Source: Heliopora coerulea | Taxonomy: Eukaryota; Cnidaria; Anthozoa; Scleralcyonacea; Helioporidae | Reading direction: 5' to 3' | Length of the DNA: 64,000 nt | Assembly (NCBI GenBank): GCA_030142905.1 | Contig: JASJOG010000217.1 | Span: 186,001 to 250,000 of the forward strand | Shown here: positions 30,315 to 40,586 of the stretch, piece by piece | Layout of the letters: every line of letters starts with the position of its first letter | Numbering within the stretch: the first letter of the stretch is position 1 | Position numbers and translations under genes: made by a program | Notes under the pieces: model-generated | What the model was told of the DNA's origin: nothing | What the model saw: the letters and a program-made list of their open reading frames with translations, nothing else | The model's database searches: none

Positions 30315-32587
30315 CAGTACATCCTCGATTATCCGAAAAAAAATCACCCATGTGCGATACGTGCATTGAACTAGTCAACGGTGTTTCCGACAATACCGAA
30401 ACAGTCAAAGAGTCGTTCAATAAAACGACCAAACACAAAAAGGAACTGCTTTAAATGTGTATTTCAACGTTAGATTAAAGCGATCGGCAAAAAAAGGGTG
30501 CCCGCGTTTTTAATATCAGTGATAATATAACAAACTAAACGTCATGTAGGATTAACAAATAAACGTTCCTTAACAAACAGTTAAGCGTTCGTTATGGCGT
30601 CTACTTCTGCTGGTTCTACCACAGTTTCCAAGGAATCTGCAGCATCCTCCTCCAACCCGAATGCTTCTGGGAGCAGTGCCACTTATTCCGGGCTTACCAC
30701 AAGTGGGAAACGTAAAAGGAAAGTACTTTCTATCGAGGACAAACTTTCGATTTTGAAAGAGCTTGAGACTGTTCGGGCCACAGTTATTGTGGAGAAGTAT
30801 GGCGTTGGTAAGTCAACTATTAGTGATATAAAAAAGAAAAAAGAGACCATTTTGAAGTTTAAAGATAAAGCAACTGATATGGGCACGAGAAAGAAGGCTA
30901 AAGTGATGAAGTTGGGTGAAGATATGAGACATGATGAGGCTGTATATATTTGGTTTAAGCAAAAAAGGATGGAAGGTATGCCAATAACTGGCCCTATTCT
31001 GTGTGAAAAAGCAGTTCAGCTACATAAAAAGCTACATGGGCAAGATTCAACATTTAGTGCTAGTTCTGGATGGCAATGGCGTTTTTGCAAAAGACATGGA
31101 ACACGAAATCTTTCAATTGAGGGTGAAAAGCTATCAGCTAATCCAGAGGCAAGCGAAGATTTTATTACAGATTTCTCCGAGTTTGTGGAAAAGAATCTGC
31201 TATGCTCTGACCAGATTTTTAACTGTGACAAGACTGGTCTTAATTTCAGGCTTTTACCAGACAAGACACTTGCTGCTTCTTTTGAAAAATCAGCCGATGG
31301 TAGAAAGAAAAGCAAAGAACGGGTAACCATAAATGCTTGCTCAAATGCTTCTGGAAGTATAAAACTACCACTTCAGGTCATTGGTAAAGCCAAACGTCCT
31401 AGATGTTTTAAGTCAGTAAGGATGGATTTATTGCCTGTTGAATATTGTGGTCAAAAGAATGCTTTGATGACTAGCGACATTTTTTACAAATGGTTTCACA
31501 ATTCTTTTGTACCTACTGTTCATAGCAAGCTAGAATCCCTAGGTCTAGAAAAAAAGGCTGTATTAGTTCTAGATAACTGTCCTTCACATCCAAATGTTGA
31601 AGACCTTATTAGCAGTGATGGAAAAATTTCGGCACTTTACCTGCCACCTAATGTTACCTCACTTATCCAGCCCATGGATCAAGGTGTTTTAGTAGCACTC
31701 AAACGTCGGTATCGGAAGAAGCTGCTGAGAAAGGTTTTAATAGAAGATGATGTTGGTAGATCTATAATAGATTTTTTGAAATCCATAGACATGAATGCCA
31801 TTGTTCACATCATCTCAGATTCATGGGATGAGATTGAAGCATCGACATTAAGAAAGTCATGGCAAAAAATTCTTCCAATACCAGAGGAAGTTGAAGAATC
31901 TACAGTTTCAGATAGGGAAGATGAGGAAGAATTACTGCAAGGATTTGGACAATTAGGTCGTGAACTTGATTCAGGAGATCTTCAAACTTGGTTAAACTGT
32001 GAGCAAAATGACCCTGGCTTTCAGATATTAACTGATGACGAAATATGTGAGCAAGTTTCGTCTGAACCCCAAGAGGAGGAAGATGAGCCAGAAGATGAGC
32101 ACTATCATTGTACAGTGTCCAATTCTGAAGCTGCTCGTATGTTTGAAAAATGCCTAAAATGGCTTGAACATCAACCAGAAGCCAACCAGTACAATATATC
32201 TACTTTGAAACAGCTTCATAAATTAGCAGTGCACAAGAGAACTGCATCATTGAGACAGTGGACATTAACAGATATGTTTCCTAAAAAATAGTTGAGGACA
32301 AGTCATAGGCGTACAGTTTTATCATATTCACACAATTGACATTGCACCATTTCAATTCATGCAATACATAGCACAAACTTTTTTTTTACAATATTAACAA
32401 CTAAATTTCTTGTGATTCTTGTAAGTCCTGTAAAAGAGAAAAAATGTATATTTAATATTAATACAGTAATGTAAAAATGCTATAAATAATGTCTAATATT
32501 ATACTTCACTTATCCGAACTTTTCACTTATCCGAACATTTTTTTTGGGCTTGTGTCCAAAGGGGTTCGGATAAGTGAGGATGCACTG
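30315..32587 (+). mobile_element. Intact Tigger (pogo superfamily) DNA transposon, 2,273 bp
   Basis: TIRs of about 23 bp (CAGTACATCCTCGATTATCC on the left; the right end reads back as CAGTGCATCCTCACTTATCC) flanked by TA duplications (30313-30314 and 32588-32589). A second copy of CACTTATCCGAAC lies inside the right end (32512-32537). It carries one uninterrupted transposase gene and interrupts the RT of LINE-A just before its catalytic box. Confidence 0.95.
30594..32291 (+). CDS. Tigger/JRKL-like transposase
   Basis: Intact, 565 residues, a full-length pogo-type enzyme. After a Ser/Thr/Ala-rich leader come a psq/CENP-B-type HTH (RKVLSIEDKLSILKELE, VGKSTISDIKK, residues ~40-85), a second CENP-B HTH (EAVYIWFKQKRMEGMPITG, SGWQWRFCKRHG, ~120-180) and the DDE_1 catalytic domain. 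The three acidic residues are D212 (FNCDKTGLNF), D327 (LVLDNCPSHP) and D362 (IQPMDQGVL), with the 35-residue gap typical of Tigger. The C-terminal third is acidic and ends RQWTLTDMFPKK. Nothing suggests loss of function. It is related to the domesticated JRK/TIGD genes. Confidence 0.95.
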   Translation: MASTSAGSTTVSKESAASSSNPNASGSSATYSGLTTSGKRKRKVLSIEDKLSILKELETVRATVIVEKYGVGKSTISDIKKKKETILKFKDKATDMGTRKKAKVMKLGEDMRHDEAVYIWFKQKRMEGMPITGPILCEKAVQLHKKLHGQDSTFSASSGWQWRFCKRHGTRNLSIEGEKLSANPEASEDFITDFSEFVEKNLLCSDQIFNCDKTGLNFRLLPDKTLAASFEKSADGRKKSKERVTINACSNASGSIKLPLQVIGKAKRPRCFKSVRMDLLPVEYCGQKNALMTSDIFYKWFHNSFVPTVHSKLESLGLEKKAVLVLDNCPSHPNVEDLISSDGKISALYLPPNVTSLIQPMDQGVLVALKRRYRKKLLRKVLIEDDVGRSIIDFLKSIDMNAIVHIISDSWDEIEASTLRKSWQKILPIPEEVEESTVSDREDEEELLQGFGQLGRELDSGDLQTWLNCEQNDPGFQILTDDEICEQVSSEPQEEEDEPEDEHYHCTVSNSEAARMFEKCLKWLEHQPEANQYNISTLKQLHKLAVHKRTASLRQWTLTDMFPKK

Positions 32588-32589
32588 TA

Positions 32590-34380
32590 ATAGCTCCCAT
32601 GGCAGGCCCTCCCTGATGTCTTGCATCAGCACCTCCATTACAACCACAAACAGTAATGGACTCAGAACCGATCCTTGATATACCCCAACCTTCACCTCAA
32701 ACTCCTCACTGTTTCCATGCTTCGTTATCACCATTGTTCTTGCTTTCTTATACATTACCACCACTGCTTTCACCAGCCATTCTTCAACCTCCAGCTTCCT
32801 CAATGCCCACCTAAACACTTCTCTTGGTATCCTATCAAATGCCTTCTCCAGATCCACAAATACGTAATACAATGGCCTCTTTTTTTCCAGAAACTTCTCC
32901 TGCATCTGTTGTACCACAAAGATCCCATCTATTGTCCCCTTCCCTCAACCTTCTCTGCAGAACCTTCTCAAATACCTTCTACCCATGTTCTAACAGTTTT
33001 ATTGCCCTGTGTGCCCCACAATCCAATGGGTCAGCTTTCCCCTTGTAAATGGGTAAAAGGGTATTCAGCTCCCAGTCCCTTGGTAGCTTTTCCTCATCCA
33101 CTACCATATTGCAAATCTCTGTCATCTTTGTCACCCCTACTTGACCAGCTGCACGGATAATCTCACCCACCAATTCTGTCGGACCACCTGCCCTATTGTC
33201 TTCTCTACTTCCATCTCTCTGTGATAAACTTTCTTGATCCTTCCACTATCCCACATTCTACAATTCCATTCCAATCATTCTCTACATTCAATAGTTGCTC
33301 CATATACTCCCTCCATCTCTTCTTTATCATCCCTGGTTTCACAACTATATTTCCACTCTCATCCTTCAGGCAGTTCACTCCAACCATATCCTGCCTTTCC
33401 TTGGCCATCTGCTTTGCTATCTTGAACACAGATTTCTGCCCTTCTGTGTTGAGCTTTTCTCCTAATCTCTTTCTCTTCCACTGCTGGGCCTGAGCAACTG
33501 CTTTCTTTGCAATCTTCTTTGCTGCTACATACTCCTTCAGCACTGCCTTTTCTGCAGCAGTACCCTTTGCCCGACACCACGCCTTGAACTTTGACTTCTT
33601 CTCATTCACCTTCTTCTCAACCTCTTCATTCCACCACAATATTTTCACATGCCTTGGTGGTCCTTTTGTCCATCCACATGCCTCACTGCACTCAACAAAA
33701 AATCTCTTGTCTTCTCCCATACCACATTCACATCACCCTCCCCCAGAACCAGTTTATCCTGGAATTGCCTTTGCACATTTTCATCATTCAGCCTCCACAC
33801 TTTTCTCCTTGGTTGAAATTTCTTCCTCTGGGCTTTCACTGCACCCCTCACCTTCTTATCAGATAGTGTTGTGATACTGTTTCTTCACCAGGAATTGCTT
33901 TTGCATCCCAGAGACATTTCCTATCCTGTTTACATATGATCAGGTAGTCCACTGTGGTATTTGATCCACCCAATGAATATGTCACTATCTTGTTGTCATC
34001 CTTCTTAAACTGTGTTCCACACACAATCATATCCATTGCATCTCCAAACTCCAAGATCGTTTCATCCTCCATGTGCTCCTTCATACCCATTCAAATCTCC
34101 ACCAAGAACCACCATCTCTTCCTTCTTCGGCCTTTCTCCTAAGTCATACACAGCATTCCAGAACATGTCCTTCTCAACCTGTGGTGAATAACCTGATATC
34201 ACATTCATCAGACATTTCCCAATCACCAGCTTCACCATCATCAAACATTCACTAATATGCTTCACTTCAACTACCTTATCCACAAACTCCTGACACTAAT
34301 ACCTCCACATGATGAATCCCTTCAGGATATCCTTGCCACAGAAACTTATACTGTGCACTCTTTCCTTTCACCATCTTTGT
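32590..34380 (-). pseudogene. LINE-A endonuclease and reverse transcriptase, N-terminal part
   Basis: Read leftward. The endonuclease tail has EEMVVLGGDLNGYEG (34.1 kb), the GDxN motif of APE-type endonucleases. After a basic linker (33720-33205) the RT opens with LLPIYKGKADPLDCGAHRAI (33.0 kb) and continues with YYVFVDLEKAFDRIPREV (32.85 kb, first catalytic Asp) and GVYQGSVLSPLLFVVVMEVL (32.7 kb). The frame stops where the Tigger enters. At least four frame changes are present. Confidence 0.85.
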
Positions 34381-34401
34381 GTCACCTGCACACAGCATAC
34401 A

Positions 34402-34560
34402 TCTTTTATAAAATAAGACATATTTAATTTTCATTCCAAATAAATTGTTATCAAATTTCTCTTTTGTTTTAGATCCATTTAATAAAGGAATACCCGTTCT
34501 TGAAGCTAGTCAAATAATATAATATCCATATCTGGAAACGTTTTTGTTTATGAGATTGTT
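34402..34560 (-). pseudogene. Upstream end of the second-polymerase gene region of Polinton-3
   Basis: Minus-strand frame RTGIPLLNGSKTKEKF then MKIKYVLFYKR reaches the LINE-A duplication and continues in the same frame on the other side (29762 downward, LNTEFVIYDYKKN, NPFGADFPKAREINRTQM). This proves one interrupted coding region. No domain was recognised in it. Confidence 0.6.
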
Positions 34561-34606
34561 TTTTTAAATTCTATTACAACTTTCATAAAACCATGACAGT
34601 TGTTGG

Positions 34607-34722
34607 TTTGGGCGCAAAGGGTCTGACCTGGCTTGCTAGTAACTTATGGGTTTAGCTCTTGCATTTGCTTGGTTTGTCTACGACCAATATAAGCAGAGAA
34701 AAAATAAATAGAATATATTTTA
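34607..34722 (+). pseudogene. Inverted scrap of the Polinton membrane-tail gene
   Basis: On the plus strand GAKGLTWLASNLWV, then (after one frame change) AFAWFVYDQYKQRKNK, matches the C-terminal hydrophobic end of the charged Polinton protein (Polinton-2: 54.03-54.17 kb). The rest of that gene lies at 34930-35228 on the opposite strand, so a small inversion has occurred. Confidence 0.55.
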
Positions 34723-34929
34723 TTGTATATGAATCAAAAGGTGATAAACTTTTTAAAAAGAGTCCATGACATTGTTCTTTATTGCAACAGATTGAGTAAT
34801 GAGTTTGAAGTTTATATAAATAGATATTAAGAAAACAGGATATCAGTAACCAGATAAGGTTGATCTGTGAAATGATCCTATAGACAACTGTAAGATGTTC
34901 TGTGAATAAAATATAGGTTGTTATATACG

Positions 34930-35228
34930 ACTGAAGAAACAGATTCGCCAAAGATAACAACCGTTAAAACAAAATACCCAAAAGAGTAGAAGCAGACAAA
35001 TCTCAAATCAGTTGTTTTAGCACCCTTTTTAATAGAATTTCTAGCAACAACAATTGATTGTAATATAGCCTGATGATGATGAAATTACCAAAATACTATC
35101 TTTAGCCCACTCTTTGAATCTTTCCAATCATGATAAATCATGTATATTTTCATTGTCCTCAACAACATTTCGAATTATTTCCTGGGATTCAGCATATTTC
35201 AGCTTCTGATCTGTTTCTTCCAATCTAA
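34930..35228 (-). pseudogene. Fragment of the charged Polinton membrane protein (Polinton-3)
   Basis: Minus-strand frame ESQEIIRNVVEDNENIHDLS followed by LERFKEWAKDSILVISS matches the ERFKKWAKENLVGLSA region of the Polinton-2 homologue at 53.81 kb. It is cut at 35230 by the Tc1 fragment and broken by stops. Confidence 0.55.
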
Positions 35229-35230
35229 TA

Positions 35231-35957
35231 CAGTATGTTTCAAATTACTATGGAGAGTGGTATTTTTCAAATATCTTTAAAAGTATTTTCTCTGAGCCGA
35301 TCAAACTTTCACAATTTGTTTCTTACACTTTAACCAACATTACATATTGATTTCATTTAAATTTGTTGACAAATAAAGCAGTCATGATGTATTATGCAAA
35401 AAAGGTGCTTTTATGATGTACCAAATTATTATGCAAATTGCACTAGTTGTGGTAGAAATTGGCGAAAGATGGGTAAGCAGAAAGATCTGACAGATGAGGA
35501 GAAGAGAAATATAGTTCAACGTCTTGCTCAGGGTAAAAAGTCAATCGAAATTTCAAAAGAACTTTGTCATGATGACAGAACTGTCAAGCGATTAATTGCC
35601 AACAGCACCAAGGCAAGGAAAAGAAGCAACAAAGGTGTGAGTTGAAAAATATCAAGACAGCAACTATCAACGAGCAAACAAATTTTTGAGGATGCTGGAA
35701 TCCAGGGAATACCTAGAACATCTCGATGTCACATTCTCAAATCGGTTGCCAAAGCTGTTAAGCTGAACATTCGCCCACCATTAACCAACTGACACAAAAT
35801 TAAACGGATTGAATGGGCTAAACGTTATATGAAGACCAATTTCCAAACGGTTCTTTTCACAGACAAGTGTAGAGCAACCCTTGATGGCCCGGATGGTTGG
35901 CTTGTGGTGCCCAGAAACCAACAAGATTGAGACGACAACAAGGTGGTGGGGGTGTTA
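35231..35957 (+). pseudogene. Tc1/mariner transposon: left end and N-terminal transposase
   Basis: The left TIR starts CAGTATGTTTCAAATTACTA after a TA (35229-35230). The transposase begins MGKQKDLTDEEKRNIV (about 35469), with an HTH (KKSIEISKELCHDDRTVKR). After one frame break come RTSRCHILKSVAKAVK and the first catalytic region, FQTVLFTDKCRATLDGPDGW. The catalytic domain ends near GGGGVMF, where BEL/Pao sequence begins. The right end is missing. Confidence 0.85.
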
Positions 35958-35989
35958 TGTTTAAGTTTATCAACTTAAAGAGAACATCA

Positions 35990-36983
35990 TAGAAACCGCA
36001 TCAATTGATGCTCAAGAGAAAGAGTTTTATATTCCACACAAATCAGTTTTGTGTGAGACAGCAACGACCACCAAACTGCACATCGTTTATGCTTCTGCAA
36101 GAGCTTCTCCCCAAGCCCCTTCTCTGAACGAGTGCCTTAATCCTGGCCCACCACTGCAGAATTGTCTGTGTGACATGTTGATTCACCAACATGCCTATCC
36201 TGTTGCTGTCACCGGAGACATTCGTCAAGCATTTTTACAAATCAGGATTTGTAGATGACCAAGATGCATTAAGATTCCACTGGCGATCAAGTGAAAAGGA
36301 AGAAATCAAGACGTATCGATTCACTCGAGCTCTCTTTGGATTGACACCTTCACCTTTTCTTTTGAATGGTGTGCTCGAAGCCCATCTCGACACTTGGGAA
36401 GAAAGACATCCAGACATTGTTCCAGATCTACGGAAAGGCCTGTACGTTGATGATCTACTGACAGGTGGCGTAACAACCATCAAAGAAGCAAGCAGCCACA
36501 GAGATAATGACTGACGCGACATTTCAACTCCACAAGTGGAACTCAAACGTTGAGGAGCTTGAAGAAGAATCCAAGTGTGTTCAGGTAATTGATGACCAAA
36601 CATTTGCAAAACAACTAAACGTAAATCCGAGTGAATCCAAAATGTTAGGTCTGAAGTGGGACAAACAAAGAGACATGTTAAGTGTAGTGATACCAAGCGA
36701 AACAGCACAACCAACCAAACGAGGGATACTTAGAAAGCTAGCTCTGATCTACAACCCACTTGGTCTGGTTACACCATTAACTCTAATTGGAAAATAGATC
36801 TACCGTGAGGTCTGTGAGAAAAAGGCGGCATGGGATGCCCCTTTAAGCAATGAACTTTTGCAGCGATGGACGAAATGGGTGCGACAGTTACCATCCGAAT
36901 ACAAAGTCCCATGATCGATCATTAGTCACAGGGAAGAAATTGCACGTATTGAGTTGCATTTGTTCAGAGATGTGTCAGTAATA
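35990..36983 (+). pseudogene. BEL/Pao reverse transcriptase
   Basis: Pao-type RT. Visible are EFYIPHKSVLCETATTTKL, SLNECLNPGPPLQN, YPVAVTGDIRQAFLQIRI (first catalytic Asp region), the QDALRFHW segment, ALFGLTPSPFLLNGVLEAHL and GLYVDDLLTGG (YVDD intact). Then LGLKWDKQRDML and YNPLGLVTPLTLIGK lead toward RNase H. At least three frame breaks or stops. It is cut at 36983 by the hAT-like element. Confidence 0.88.
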
Positions 36984-37389
36984 CAGGGTTCATGCTAGTC
37001 CTTGAAGTCCTTGAAAACCCCTTCAATCAAAGCTCAAATTTCAAGTGTGCTTGAAATGCTATTGAAATTAGAATTTTTGCCAGAACTCCTTGAATTTCAT
37101 GCTCATTACATGTTATAGATTTTTTAGCATCAACATTGCCAGTTTATAAAGTTTCATGTTTGAATCAGTACACTCTTCGCCTTGTTCTACCACTGTGCGT
37201 ATATAAGTTGACTAAGTTACACAAAGTATTACTCATTAATTTTCTACCACTGGGTAATTGTCCCGTTGGCTCAACACGTGAAATCATGAAAAGGTGTTTT
37301 TAGCGCGAAATATCCGATACTGAAATTAAACTTTCTGAATAAAAATTGGTAACTTAATAACTGTAGTGTCTTCACAATTTGCATAACAA

Positions 37390-38252
37390 TGTCGCAAGGA
37401 GGGAAATGTGTGTTTAATACGGACTGGCTCACTGATGACCTTTACAAGGGATGACTTAAGAAAGTAAATGAGGGCAAACACATAGCATACTGTAAAGTGT
37501 GTTGCAAGCAGTTTAGCGTAGCAAGCATGGGGAAAGCAGCATTGAAATCCCACATGGATGGTGTAAACCATAAAAGATGCATTCGACAGCTTTCAGCCAC
37601 GCCTTCTATATTCAGTGTTTTTATTCCATCAGCAGAAAGTAGTCAGTCAAACCAGACAGATTGTGAAATAACTTCAACAGGCCAAAGTGGTCGAAGCAAT
37701 CCTAGTGGCACATCAGCAACATTGACATCAGGAAATTTTCACCATTTGTCCACATTGTCCAAAAAGGTGACTGACACAGAAATCCTTTGGACATTGAAAT
37801 GTGTTCAATCACACTTCTCTGCGCATTCTAATGTGGGGATAAATGAAGTCTTCCAAAATATGTTCAGTGATAGTGAAATTGCAAAAACATACTCCATGAG
37901 TGAGACAAAGTATAGATATGTCGCAACCTTTGGACTTGGTCCCTATTTCTCCAGTAAATTGAATGAGGATATTCCAAAATCACCTGCTCATACTGTGTGC
38001 TTTGATGAGAGTCTTAATAATCAGCTTCAAAACAAACAGTTTGATGTGCATGTATGCTACTGGTCAGATCTTAAAAACCAGGTAGAATCGAGATATCTTA
38101 CATCTTTATTCATTGGTCATGGGAGTGCTCAGGACTTGCTGAATCATTATGAGGAAGCAACTAAAAACTTAGATGAATCTATGACCTGGCATGCCAGTAT
38201 GGATGGTCCAAATATGAATCTTGCTTTTGAAAAGGAAGTAAAGCAATCTTGA
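37390..38252 (+). pseudogene. hAT-like transposase, N-terminal part (BED finger)
   Basis: After a stop near 37.455 kb the frame runs 37470-38252. YCKVCCKQFSVASMGKAALK then HMDGVNHKR is a BED-type C2H-H/C finger. AHTVCFDESLNNQLQNK and HVCYWSDLKNQVESRYL follow, then SMDGPNMN, a segment typical of a hAT-like family common in aquatic invertebrates and fish. It stops at VKQS*; the catalytic middle is disrupted. Confidence 0.7.
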
Positions 38253-39029
38253 AGAGAAAACAGTCTGGCTGCTTTGTTGTCACTAGGGACATGTGGCTTA
38301 CACATTGTACACTGGGCCTTTCAGGCTGGTGCAAAGCAGACAAATTGGAACTTGGATAGGTACTTTATAGCTTTTTATTTTGTTGTACAAACATATATTT
38401 CTATTTACAGTAATAACGACTGAAAAATCCCTATTCTTCTTGTTTAATCTATGTAGGTATTTCCAGAAGCTGTACAATCTTTTTAAAGATTCACCTGCCA
38501 GGAGGGAAGACTTTGTAACTTATACTGATGTTCAAATATTTCCTTTAAAATTTTGCAACCACAGGTAGATATGGATGGATAATTAATTTATGAATGTAGA
38601 TCTTTGCAGTTGAGTAAATCTAATCTTACTAAAGCAGATATACTCGTCCTCTTCAGTTTGGGCAGTAATCTTTCAAGCATAATGCATTGGTTTTGCTCCG
38701 CCAATCTCTCTGTGAAACATTGACTATGGTCCTTTGTTAGATTTTATGAATTTTACCATGACAGACTTTCATAAAGTGCATGGAACTTTCTCTTTCTCGC
38801 TTAAAAATTAACACTTTGCAGCATTTGTTACTCTGGGCAAAGTCAATACTTTTACCTATATTTCAATAAATAATTATATCTTTTATTTGCAATGACTTGT
38901 CAATGTTTTCCCTTTAAAAAATTAAACAGCTATGACTAACAGTTATGACCATGTAATCTAACATTTAGTACTTTAACTCATCTATTATTTATTATTTCAA
39001 CTAACAAAAGGCTAGAAAATCTTCCAGTT

Positions 39030-40356
39030 GGCAGCAAATCATTGACCCTTCTTTCCACAATGAAGGAGTATTGCACCCAAGCGACAATTAACAAAACTGA
39101 GCCCAAGAAACATGAGGGTTATGCTCTGGTAAAAAAACATGCTCACCACAGACATGTTACTTAAGGCAAAACATCACTTCTGCATCTCTGTAGCACAGGA
39201 TTTCCAGCCTTTCTTGGAAATATACCAAAGTGTAAAGCCACTGATTCCATTTCTTGCATCAGATCTGTTATGGCCCGATTTGTTAAAAGTGATGTGCTAA
39301 GCTCTGCAACAACCTATAGAAAGTTAACAGCTATCAAGGTAACATCAAGTGACACAACAAAACCCAGCAGTGAAGTTGATATTGGTGTTGTCACAAAAAG
39401 GGAGCTGACCTCACCGAAAAGCAAAAAGCAAATATCACAGGCTGAGAAGCATGGATTTCAAGTTAATTGCAAAGAATTCTTGGTTCATACCACTGAGAAA
39501 TTACTTGAAAAATCACCCTTAAAGTTTCCAGTGGTTAGGTTTCTCAGGTGTTTGGATCCCCAGGTCATGGCAGGCCCTATTCCATTTGCAGTCAAACTGT
39601 TTGAAAGACTGGTTAGCTGTCTTATTGATGCCTGGAGAATTAAAGAGGTAGAGGCAGACAAGTTGAAGCAGGAGTACACAGCCTTTGTCACTGAAATTTT
39701 CGATGGAGATGCATCTAACCTTCTTCATTTCCAGAAATATGACAAGATCAAAGATGATCAGATTGACTGTTTCCTTGCCACACCTCTTTAGGAAAGCCAG
39801 TACCTAAGATTGTGGGTGCTAGTAAAGTGCCTTCTTGTTTTGTCACACAGCCAAGCTGGAGTGGAAAGAGGGTTTAGCGCAAACAGCAAAATCATGTTAT
39901 ATAACTTCAAGGAGAAGTCTGTGGTTGCTCTGAGTGATTTACGATCATATTCAACAGTGTGGTGGTGTATGAAATGTAGAGATAGACAACGATCTGAGAA
40001 ATTCCATTAAGAATGCCTCTTCCCGGTTTTGTTCAGAATTAAAGCAGCAGCAAGACCAGAATGCTGTAAACAAGCCAGTAAGTGACGAAATAGATAGCTT
40101 AAGTAGAAAAAGAAAACAACTTTTGGAAGATTGCTCAACTTTACGCGACAGTGCAGAGAGACTGATGGACTTGGCTAAGAAGGAACATGAGATGATTCAT
40201 TTGACCAAATCAAACAGCTATAGAAGGACAATTAAAGATACGGAAAAGGAAGCTGAAGATCTCCATGGAAAAGTAGAGCAACTGAAAAAAAAAGCTAAAG
40301 AGATAATTCATCAACTTTTTTGGTCATGCGGGAACGTTCGTTTTTTGAATTTGTAA
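39030..40356 (+). pseudogene. hAT-like transposase, C-terminal part
   Basis: Frames at 39270-39791 (FPVVRFLRCLDPQVMAG, DKLKQEYTAFVTEIFDGD) and 39810-40010 carry the family's SHSQAGVERGFSANSKIM, equivalent to the hAT dimerisation region, then a Lys/Glu-rich coil (40123-40356). The region 38260-39030 between the halves has no frame and may hold introns or decayed catalytic sequence. Confidence 0.7.
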
Positions 40357-40586
40357 ATTTTCTATTAAGCCAAATAATAAAGATTATTGCATCATAAGTG
40401 TTTTTTTATGATCTTCCCAAGATTTTTGTCCTGAAAGCTGATTGCCGTTTTTCTCCCTACAAAGGGACTCGCTTTCTCTTGTTAAGTTTTAGTTGAGAGT
40501 CCTTGAAATTCTATTTTTTGTACTTGAAAAGTCCTTAAAAAGTCGTTAAAATCAGCTCCTCATATGCGGTACGAACCCTGGTAAAA

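Larger units (their letters stand above)
29772..34401 (-). mobile_element. LINE-A: 5'-truncated non-LTR retrotransposon, split by Tigger
   Basis: Inserted leftward with the 9-bp duplication TCTTTTATA (29763-29771 and 34402-34410). The host frame of Polinton-3 continues across the duplication. The 3' end has a short TTG-rich tail (reverse of caacaaacaacaaca). Without the Tigger it is about 2.36 kb and starts inside the endonuclease, so it arrived 5'-truncated. The general type (APE endonuclease, RT, RLRW-type 3' region) resembles RTE/CR1-group LINEs. Confidence 0.85.
7077..35228 (-). mobile_element. Polinton-3: old, multiply interrupted Polinton/Maverick
   Basis: Outer, oldest Polinton of this region, read leftward. 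Its remaining parts are PolB (7077-10560), a second polymerase-helicase-GIY-YIG gene split by Polinton-1 (27712-29762 plus 11132-12454), an upstream frame at 34402-34530 that continues in frame across the LINE insertion, and a piece of the conserved hydrophobic-tail gene (34930-35228). Removing Polinton-1 and the LINE at their target duplications joins the coding frames. This shows those insertions came later and that the pieces belong to one DNA segment. Ends were not found: the left side fades near 7.07 kb and the right side is cut by a Tc1 fragment at 35231. Confidence 0.65.
36984..40580 (+). mobile_element. hAT-like transposon with BED finger (3,597 bp)
   Basis: The ends read CAGGGTTCATGC and, inverted, CAGGGTTCGTAC, with A+T-rich subterminal CCTTGAA repeats at both ends. 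It is flanked by GTAATA (36978-36983) and GTAAAA (40581-40586). The BEL frame resumes right after, so the boundaries are firm. A 5-6 bp duplication is short for hAT (usually 8). The coding remnants have a BED-type finger and a hAT C-terminal signature. Confidence 0.75.

Noticed and set aside
29729..30454. Plus-strand reading frames opposite LINE-A
   Set aside because: They are antisense shadows of the minus-strand LINE coding sequence and show no domain.
32824..33874. Proline/serine-rich plus-strand frames around 33 kb
   Set aside because: They are the reverse complement of the LINE-A RT linker; composition is explained by the opposite strand.
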